NCBI RefSeq assembly: GCF_000497045.1
Contig: NW_015961959.1
Location: 310,001-374,000 of the forward strand
Reading direction: 5' to 3'
Origin: Kalmanozyma brasiliensis GHG001
Taxonomy: Eukaryota; Basidiomycota; Ustilaginomycetes; Ustilaginales
DNA: 64,000 bases
This document shows, piece after piece, positions 57,165 through 64,000 of the stretch. The stretch's first letter is position 1. Each line of letters begins with the position of its first letter. A program made the position numbers and the translations under genes. The notes beneath the pieces were generated by a model, which was given only the letters and a program-made list of their open reading frames with translations, was not told where the DNA came from and ran no database searches.

Positions 57165-58139
57165 ATGACAGACCTCAAGGAAGCTTCCTCTTCGATCGAT
57201 TCGAGCCTCGCTCAGGGAAGCATCGACGCCATGTCAGGTACCGCGAAGTCTTCGACCGCCTCGAGTGTCGATGGCGACCATGCCACCACTGCTTCGACTG
57301 AGCCTTCGGCGGCGGCGACTCCGACGGGCAAGCGCGGCAAATCCGATGCGACATCTGCTTCGTCACAGTCTTGGCTTTCGTGGCTGAGTGACAAGTACAC
57401 GATCCAATACTCGATTCCACCAGCCTATGCGCCGGCCGCACTTCAAGTCGCCATCACGGCATTCCCCCTCGGCATCGTCTTTGGTCTTGTTCTGCCACGC
57501 GCATTCTCCTTCTTGACCAGCGTCTTGGACTCGAAAAGCGCTGCTTCTTGGCAAGATACACCCTGGTGGGCATTCCCGCAGCTTCACCTCTACCTCTTGG
57601 CGTGGGTGACCTTCCACATGCTCGAGTTCACCGTCACGGCCTCGTACAACCCCACGCGCCTCTTCTCGGACAGCTTCCTGCTCAACAACGGCGCCCACTA
57701 CCACATCGCCCACCTCTTTTCGCTGCTCGAGTTCTCGCTCACCGCCTACCTCTACCCCGCCTCCAAGTCGACCTCGATCTTCACACTGGTCGGCATCGTG
57801 CTGATCATCTTTGGGCAGACGCTGCGGAGCATGGCCATGATTCACGCACACAACAACTTCAGCCACATCCTGGCGTTCAAGAAGCGCACAGATCACGAGC
57901 TGGTCACCACGGGCGTGTACGCGTGGACGAGGCACCCAAGCTATGTGGGATTCAGCTACTGGGCGGTGGGCACGCAGGTGATGCTCGGTAACAAGATTGC
58001 TGCGGTTGGGTTTGTAGGAACACTGTGGATGTTCTTCAGCAGGAGGATCAGGGCTGAGGAGAAGGCTTTGATCGAGTTCTTTGGTCAGAAGTATGTCGAC
58101 TACAAGCAAAGGGTGGGCACGGGTCTGCCGTTTATCTAA
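57165..58139 (+). CDS. STE14: Protein-S-isoprenylcysteine O-methyltransferase (ICMT)
   Basis: The 324-aa product starts at the first true ATG (57165); the open frame begins three codons earlier at TTG. ICMT methylates the exposed prenylcysteine of CaaX proteins (Ras, Rho, mating pheromone) in the ER membrane, using S-adenosylmethionine. A polar N-terminus of about 65 residues is followed by several membrane helices. The catalytic C-terminal block comprises TDHELVTTGVYAWTRHPSYV (with the RHPSYVG cofactor/lipid site), NKIAAVGFVGTLW, RIRAEEKALIEFFGQKY (the conserved paired Glu) and a final VGTGLPFI. In smut fungi lipopeptide pheromones need this enzyme. The same window encodes a likely CaaX substrate ending CIVM. 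Confidence 0.95.
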   Translation: MTDLKEASSSIDSSLAQGSIDAMSGTAKSSTASSVDGDHATTASTEPSAAATPTGKRGKSDATSASSQSWLSWLSDKYTIQYSIPPAYAPAALQVAITAFPLGIVFGLVLPRAFSFLTSVLDSKSAASWQDTPWWAFPQLHLYLLAWVTFHMLEFTVTASYNPTRLFSDSFLLNNGAHYHIAHLFSLLEFSLTAYLYPASKSTSIFTLVGIVLIIFGQTLRSMAMIHAHNNFSHILAFKKRTDHELVTTGVYAWTRHPSYVGFSYWAVGTQVMLGNKIAAVGFVGTLWMFFSRRIRAEEKALIEFFGQKYVDYKQRVGTGLPFI

Positions 58140-59657
58140 GGAGGGCATGTCGGAGGGCCCGATTTGATAGAGTCATCTCCGTGAGAAGGGCCAAGACGGA
58201 AAGCGCCCATTAGCAAACAAGCATCTCGCATCATTGTATGTGTTTACTAGCGCCAAAGCGGAGTTCCGCGCACCCGATCATGCCGGCTAAGCGACGGCGG
58301 GCCAATGTGATAGCTCGATATGATTACAACGTGTGACCCTTGAGAAGAGAGAGGAGCTTAATCGGGCTTGGAAGAAGGGTGGTGGTAAGCGAGCACGGAA
58401 GAGCGGGTGTGACGGCAAATTGAGACACCACGCTCGGCAGGTGTATTCGGCGGATTCGCCGCTCGTCCATCACGGTTCCTTCGGAAGCGCTCCGTTAACG
58501 CTTTAGAGACAAGATCATGGCTCGAGGCTGCGGATCGGAAACGCATTGCAACCTCGATGTCACGACGCAGAGAGGCGATGGTGAGTGAGAGATCGCCTGC
58601 TGCTGCTGCCGATAGAACTCGGATCGTCGGATGAAAGGAGATCAGGATCAGCCCACCAACAGAGCGAGTGGTACATAATTTGGCGTCCATCCTTTGAGGC
58701 GCGCGTTGAACAATTGGCCCGCACCGCTCCCGTGTCCATTCTTCATGCGAAGGCCAGAATGAGGCGTTCTCGTTGTCTCGACACCCGCCATCGATGGCAA
58801 GAGAGCCTCAGAAGCCACCGTCTTGATGGAAGGCAGCAAAGCAAGTCAAGCGACACCGCGACAATTGGTTGTCACCAAACAGGCAACCTTTCGCTCGATG
58901 TGAAACCCGAAGAAAAGGGTCTCTCTGCACCATGCACAGCTTGCCGTCACCTCACTTGACGCCCAAAAGTTCACGCTTTGCATTTGTTTGCAATTTGACG
59001 CGCGCAGCTTTCTGCTGTTCCTGAGAAATGAGAAACATAAAAATAAATAAAAAAATCCGGAAAGCACGCCCGCTGCACAGCCGCTGCTGCGAGTTGCGAT
59101 TTTCTCAGTGCTTGAGACGACTGATGAGGAAATCGGACTGCACCTCGAGGCATCCGATTTTCAAAGATTGAGCTGAGTGAGAGCGTGTCTCTCGTGCAAA
59201 TTGGCGGCTGATGGAGGGCGGCGAATGATTGTTCTGCAAATCTGTCAAAATCGCAACTCCGTCCCTTTGCAAGGGGCAGCAACACCTGCACGACTTGGTT
59301 GCTTCGAAGTGACCATCTGATTGCCATCTCCTCATCGCATCGCACCGTATTGTGACCATCCTCACCTTTTCTTCATCGGCGCATCTTCTTTCACTTCCAT
59401 CACGGCGTCATCCCTCACCAAAGAACGGGAGTCAAGTAGCTGCTCAGACACTACCACTGTCGACCCGGCGACGATCTCTTCATCTCTAGCCACGCGCCAT
59501 CATCCTGCTTGATCTCGACCCAGATGGCGACGCTTCGCTGCTCATCGATGATCTGATCGCCCTCTCCTCGAGTCTCGGCTCGCCCTCATATACTTCATCT
59601 GATCGTCGGTGTTGTGACCAAGCGTGCACAGTTTCGGTCACAGCTTGTTCTGACACG
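58140..59657. other. 1.5-kb intergenic region upstream of the TRP-like gene
   Basis: This stretch is about 1500 bases long and shows an AT-rich run around 59030-59056. Open frames are short and overlap on both strands. Neither a tRNA-like sequence nor a repeat was found. It probably combines the STE14 3' flank with an extended promoter/leader of the membrane-protein gene. Confidence 0.5.
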
Positions 59658-62600
59658 ATGGCACGCATCACCTACTCGCGCCGCAATGGCTCAGCATCGA
59701 CCTCGAAGCTGCGGCTGCTCTGGTCCGTCCTGGTGCTGTCCTGCTCGTTTATCGCGTTCAGCTCAGCGCAGACTGTCACCGAGGTCGTGACCATCAGCAC
59801 TGGCTCAGCTTCCCTCAATGCGCCAACGAGAACCCCCGCCCCAGCCGGGAGCGCCTCCGCCAGCAGAACCACGCCCCAGGTCACCAGCACGCAGATCCCT
59901 GATGTTCAACTCTCCGGTGCCCAGGTCCCTTTTCTAATCCAAAAGCCTATCCCGTCTCGCTACGATGAGCTCTCCAAAAAGGTCAATTCGCGCATGAAGG
60001 ACGTCTACTTCACAGGATGTCCTACAGACCAGGTCAACTACGTCGATCCCAGCCTGCGTATCAACATTTCTGCCGTCTATACCCAGTTCGACACCGATCT
60101 CGGCAGCAATCGCCACTTGGCGGATCAGGACTCGTACAGCTCCGGCGTGCTCCGTATCGTTGCAGTTGGCGCAACCGACACCGTGGGCAGAACAGTCAAC
60201 ACCAACGTCACCCCTCAGCTCCTCAGCACCCTCTCGGTAGAGACCCAGTTCCTTACCTTCTCGCTCTTTCGCAACGACTCGTATCTTTGCGATAGCCTCT
60301 ACCCCGTCGTCCCAGATCCCAATGGCACCGTCGTCAACAACGTCGTCATTCAGCCAGGCGGATGTCTCTACGGTCCTGGTCAGGTCTCGCTCGGCGTCGG
60401 CATCCCACTCAATGATACCTACAACCTCGGAACTCTCTGGACCCGCATCCGTCTCAGCGACACTTCCAGTCCGCCCCTCGACATTGCTTGCATCGAAGTG
60501 TATGCCAACCCTTATGACGATGCAAAGTGGTACTGGGAGCTCATCTTCTGGTTCCCCGTCGCTTTGACCATTGGCTACTTTGTCGTCATCGCTCTTGCCC
60601 GCGTCTTCTGCGCCTTCACAGCTCGTGCACGTGCGTTCAAGAACAAGGCGAGAGAGGGCAGTCAGCCCAACGTCATCAAGGACACCATCGCACCCACTCT
60701 CGTTTCGGCTATCTCGGGTCAGAAGCTTGCACTCAGCGCTGCACTCCTCCGCTTCGCCACGCCTGGATGTTGGGACATCATTCAGCATACCCAATTCGTC
60801 GCTGCCATCTCGATGGTTGCTGTACGATGGCCCGAATTCTCTTATGGCTTCTTCAAGCAGGCTGCCTGGTCAACCTTGACCGGCAACGTCACCATCGTCC
60901 GCCCTGCAGACCTCGACAGCCAATACAACTTGCTCAGGACCAATGCGACTCTGCCGTCAGGAGACGTCGGCACACAGTTCTCGAATCAGACTTCGCCGCT
61001 GTACATGAACGCACAGGCTCCTAATCGCTTCATGAACCTCGACGGCGCACGCGCTGGCATGGACGCCTACGCCCATGCTATCGGGCTTCGAACGCGCGAC
61101 CTATTCGGCACTTGTCTCAGCATTTGGTTCCTCATCGTCGCCGCCATCGTCGCTCTTTCGCTCGTGGCCTGGATTGTCGATTCGTTCCACGACACCTTCC
61201 TGCGCTTGCAGAAGCGTCGCGAGGACGGATACAGCTTGAACGTCGCCCGCACACCTGGTGCCGCCGAGACCAAAGAGATGGCAGAGGCGGATGACGATCG
61301 TCCGCGTTCCTCACTCAGCCGTCGCGGAGGGTACCGCTTCCTGGGAACGGGCGGAAAGCGTCTGTTCGGGTCCAGCGACAACCTCTTCCATCTTCGCATG
61401 CTGCACGGCAACATCTTGCGCGCCATCACCCTTTATCACCTGCCCATCACCATCTTTACCACTTTCCACATGGCCAACGCCGACATCTTTTCCGCCACTT
61501 CGGTCGCTCTCGCCGGTCTTGCGTTTGCCATCCTCTCGGTCTTGGCTCCAGCCTACACAGTCTTTTGCATCAGCCGTGCGCCTACAGCCAAGCTCTACGA
61601 CTCGATCGGCACGCTTTCCGCCTTTGGCCCGGTCTACAATAACTACAGCCCAGGATCGCAGCTGTTCTGCATCGTCGACTTCGCACGCACGTTCGTCTTG
61701 GGTGTCGTCATTGGCGCGGGTCAGATGAACGGCAGTGCTCAAGCCATCATCATCTTGGTCTTCGAGATCATGTTTGTGCTCGCCTGCAGTCTCTGGCTGC
61801 CATGGGGAGAGGGCGCCATGATGGGTCCCGTCAGCTTTGTCTCCAACGTCCTGCGCATCTTCACAGCGGTCTTGATCCTGCTGCTCAGCCCTTTGGTCAA
61901 CTTCGGCCGTGCACCCAACGGCTGGCTCACGTACGTCGTCCTTCTCCTCCAGGCGATCCTCTACGTCTGCGCCGCCCTCATCTTGGTGGTCAAGATCGTC
62001 GAGGGCCTGGTGCGTCTAGCGTGGCGAGCCTCCTTCGACGAGCGTGCATCGACGCGACTTTCAGGTCTGGGAGGCGCGCTTCGCAAGATCAAGAAGAGGA
62101 AGGAGAGCAAGCTCCGTCTCAACAAGAAGGGTAACACAGCACTCAAGCGTCTCTCACGGACGCAACCGCCACTGGATCGCTCGGCGTCGGTGAACACGCA
62201 GACCATGATGCTCGCGACGCTTGGCAAGGAGAGCTACTCGGGCGAAAACACACCAGCGATGCCCTCGTCGCCACGCAAGCTCAGCAGCTCGATGCCGTCC
62301 ACCATGTCGATGAATCGCATGCCCATGCACTCTCGTCAGGCGTCGTATGCTTCGTATCTGGACAGCCAGCTGCAGGGCCGCAAGTCGCCCGCGGACATGC
62401 TGGCCGATGGCAACAGTCCTTACTCGACCTATCTTCGAGGCGATCCACACGACGAAGGCTTCATCATGGCTGCACTACCACCCGCTCCTGGCAACGGCAG
62501 GCCAGTGTCACCAAGACCCGTGTCGCCGCCTCCGCATTTGCATCAATGGGGTGGACGGCAGTCGCCCCCGCCTGCACAGCAGTCTGGATTCGTGCGAATG

Positions 62601-64000
62601 GGCGGCGGTCGCGCTTCCGAAAATGCGCCGTACCAGGCGCTGCACGGTCACGGTCACGGTCACGGTCAACGTCCACTTGCCAGACCGCAGAGCAGCGGTA
62701 GCGTCGAGCGCATGTCACCAACGCATCAGTTCCATTCGCTGCCGCCCCAACGCCGTCCGCGACCTTTGTCACAAAGCGCCATGGTCGAGTCGTACTTTGA
62801 CAATCGTCGACCATCTTTCGACCCGGACGCCGGCATTGGGCTATCGAGCACCGAAGCTGCCGCCCGCAACGCTACGATACGTCGCTACTCGCAGGGCGCA
62901 CAGCTGCGCGCTAGTCAATCGATTGCTGGTATGATGGCGGTCGACGAAGAAGGACAGCCGATCCAGCCGGCCAGCAAGAAGCAGAAGGGCAAGTTCTGGA
63001 AACGAGGCGGCGCACGTAGCGATTCGGACAGCGACGACGATGATGACGGAGGGTATGGTGCAGATGGCGCTGCAGCCTTCCGATCGCGTGGTGGCTGGCG
63101 AGGACTTAACAAGATGAGTGCCGCCATGAACAGTGTAGCTGCGCGACTCGGAGGCGGCAAGTCGGGAGGAGGGATCGCAGAGGAAGGAAACACGAGCCTG
63201 GAGCCTCCCGCCTCGGAAGCGGATGTGTCTGGCACAAGGCAAGGTGGTGGATTCGAGGTGGTGCGTCCGCAACGACCGAGGCGTAGTCTACCAGGCGTAG
63301 ACAGGGCGATGGACTCGACAGCGCTGGCAGCAGCGACGGCGAGCTCGAGGGCGGATGGTGCTGGACAGGCGCATCCGTCTCCCACGCCCACCGCCGTTCA
63401 GCGATTGAGCAGCACGGATGTGATGCCAGCCAGGAGTGGCAGCCGTGCCGGTCTATCCTCTGCTGCGGATGCGTATTCGATGCCTGCCTACGGATCGCAC
63501 CAGCAGCAGCTGGACGAGTTTGACGCGTCCTCCGGCACACTTCCTCCCGGCGCTGGTCAGCAAGCGCTGCTCCTGCCGTATCGGGCCCCGTCTCGGCCAA
63601 CATCGGCCATCATGTCCGCAAGCAACTCGAAGCCTCAAGTGAACGAGGACAGCTTCTGGGTCTCATCGAGCTCGCGGCCGCAGTCGCAGGCCTCGCGGCC
63701 GATCTCGTCGTCGTCGTCTCGCATGATGGCCGTCGCCCTCTCCTCAGGCGGTGAGACGCGCGACTCTCGCCAGCAGGTGTCGACCTCCTCGTCGCGTGGC
63801 AGGATCGCCGAGCCGATGCAGGCCGAAGTGGTCAATGCCGAAGAATCGTCGTCTTCGGCAGGAGGCACACCGCCTGTGGCCGCAGAGACGGCGACGGACC
63901 CGATGACGTTCTACGATGCTCAGGAGGAGGCGCCGATATTCGATGCGGATGGCAAGCTGATCACGTCTGCGATCAACTTTGATCGGCCAGCGTCGAGCAC
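59658..64000 (+). CDS. Large TRP-like multipass membrane protein, 3' end outside window
   Basis: The frame is open from the ATG at 59658 to the window edge (at least 1447 codons). It starts with a signal peptide (KLRLLWSVLVLSCSFIAFSSAQ). An extracellular/lumenal domain of about 270 residues follows, with N-x-S/T sites and paired cysteines (TGCPTDQVNYVDPS, PGGCLYGPGQ). The membrane region begins at WELIFWFPVALTIGYFVVIA and holds roughly eight or nine helices up to about 62010. It includes a segment resembling fungal TRP-like/integral membrane proteins (LSAALLRFATPGCWDIIQHT, then WPEFSYGFFKQAAW). A cytosolic tail of at least 650 residues is Ser/Pro/Gln-rich and disordered, with poly-His-Gly, acidic and Arg-rich patches. 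The match to TRP-like channels is by layout and one segment, so the channel function is tentative. Confidence 0.75.
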   Translation, partial: MARITYSRRNGSASTSKLRLLWSVLVLSCSFIAFSSAQTVTEVVTISTGSASLNAPTRTPAPAGSASASRTTPQVTSTQIPDVQLSGAQVPFLIQKPIPSRYDELSKKVNSRMKDVYFTGCPTDQVNYVDPSLRINISAVYTQFDTDLGSNRHLADQDSYSSGVLRIVAVGATDTVGRTVNTNVTPQLLSTLSVETQFLTFSLFRNDSYLCDSLYPVVPDPNGTVVNNVVIQPGGCLYGPGQVSLGVGIPLNDTYNLGTLWTRIRLSDTSSPPLDIACIEVYANPYDDAKWYWELIFWFPVALTIGYFVVIALARVFCAFTARARAFKNKAREGSQPNVIKDTIAPTLVSAISGQKLALSAALLRFATPGCWDIIQHTQFVAAISMVAVRWPEFSYGFFKQAAWSTLTGNVTIVRPADLDSQYNLLRTNATLPSGDVGTQFSNQTSPLYMNAQAPNRFMNLDGARAGMDAYAHAIGLRTRDLFGTCLSIWFLIVAAIVALSLVAWIVDSFHDTFLRLQKRREDGYSLNVARTPGAAETKEMAEADDDRPRSSLSRRGGYRFLGTGGKRLFGSSDNLFHLRMLHGNILRAITLYHLPITIFTTFHMANADIFSATSVALAGLAFAILSVLAPAYTVFCISRAPTAKLYDSIGTLSAFGPVYNNYSPGSQLFCIVDFARTFVLGVVIGAGQMNGSAQAIIILVFEIMFVLACSLWLPWGEGAMMGPVSFVSNVLRIFTAVLILLLSPLVNFGRAPNGWLTYVVLLLQAILYVCAALILVVKIVEGLVRLAWRASFDERASTRLSGLGGALRKIKKRKESKLRLNKKGNTALKRLSRTQPPLDRSASVNTQTMMLATLGKESYSGENTPAMPSSPRKLSSSMPSTMSMNRMPMHSRQASYASYLDSQLQGRKSPADMLADGNSPYSTYLRGDPHDEGFIMAALPPAPGNGRPVSPRPVSPPPHLHQWGGRQSPPPAQQSGFVRMGGGRASENAPYQALHGHGHGHGQRPLARPQSSGSVERMSPTHQFHSLPPQRRPRPLSQSAMVESYFDNRRPSFDPDAGIGLSSTEAAARNATIRRYSQGAQLRASQSIAGMMAVDEEGQPIQPASKKQKGKFWKRGGARSDSDSDDDDDGGYGADGAAAFRSRGGWRGLNKMSAAMNSVAARLGGGKSGGGIAEEGNTSLEPPASEADVSGTRQGGGFEVVRPQRPRRSLPGVDRAMDSTALAAATASSRADGAGQAHPSPTPTAVQRLSSTDVMPARSGSRAGLSSAADAYSMPAYGSHQQQLDEFDASSGTLPPGAGQQALLLPYRAPSRPTSAIMSASNSKPQVNEDSFWVSSSSRPQSQASRPISSSSSRMMAVALSSGGETRDSRQQVSTSSSRGRIAEPMQAEVVNAEESSSSAGGTPPVAAETATDPMTFYDAQEEAPIFDADGKLITSAINFDRPASS
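62643..62666 (+). repeat. Hexanucleotide repeat (CACGGT)4 in the TRP-like gene
   Basis: Four exact copies of CACGGT encode alternating His-Gly in the cytosolic tail. Being a multiple of three, length changes would not break the frame. Confidence 0.9.

Noticed and set aside
59934..60794. 286-codon minus-strand open frame opposite the TRP-like gene
   Set aside because: The plus-strand frame is open for over 4.3 kb with signal peptide and membrane helices, and the minus product has no features.

Overview
The window is nuclear DNA from a filamentous or dimorphic fungus, most likely a smut basidiomycete (Ustilaginales or relatives). The grounds are compact, GC-rich, mostly intron-free genes of 1-4 kb, short introns (70-106 bp) with GTAAGT/GTATGT-type donors, Zn2Cys6 transcription factors, and basidiomycete-style low-complexity Ser/Ala/Gln tracts. 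Species cannot be fixed from sequence alone. There is no sign of prophage, transposon, CRISPR or plasmid sequence. I found 27 protein-coding genes, one cut at each window edge.

Layout: 1-6.9 kb holds DRE2 (3' end), BUD23, a giant AFG1-type ATPase fused to a J domain, and EMC10. 7.4-17.1 kb holds a predicted farnesylated protein, a small GPI-anchored Kre9/Knh1-like protein with three exons, a long Zn2Cys6 regulator and a short-chain dehydrogenase. 17.2-28.5 kb holds an unknown conserved-looking protein, an S9 peptidase that carries an in-frame PIG-H (GPI-GlcNAc transferase) module, a kinesin-8, DOM34/pelota and the complex I subunit NDUFA2 (three exons, found by hand-splicing). 28.9-42.5 kb holds an FHIP/RAI16-like endosome adaptor, ATP12, a DysF peroxin, PIG-S/GPI17, a charged low-complexity nuclear-type protein, an aldo-keto reductase and an orphan Cys-rich protein. 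43-64 kb holds a BRE4/ArAE-type membrane protein, a second Zn2Cys6 regulator behind a 2.5 kb gene-free stretch, SEC39, MED21, the CaaX methyltransferase STE14/ICMT, and a large TRP-like membrane protein running off the end.

Most genes are housekeeping and there is no obvious operon-like cluster. Some functions do recur: GPI anchoring (PIG-H module, PIG-S, a GPI-anchored substrate-like protein), prenyl-protein processing (CaaX protein and ICMT), mitochondria (AFG1-J, ATP12, NDUFA2) and secretory/ER functions (EMC10, SEC39). The two strongest oddities are protein architectures. One is the S9 peptidase interrupted, just before its nucleophile elbow, by what looks like an entire PIG-H protein in the same frame. 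The other is the AFG1-J-domain fusion, which keeps what looks like a fossil mitochondrial presequence at the junction.

Several start codons were moved to the first true ATG because the longest open frame begins at GTG or TTG; these choices are stated gene by gene. All splice sites were read by eye and are unconfirmed by transcripts.
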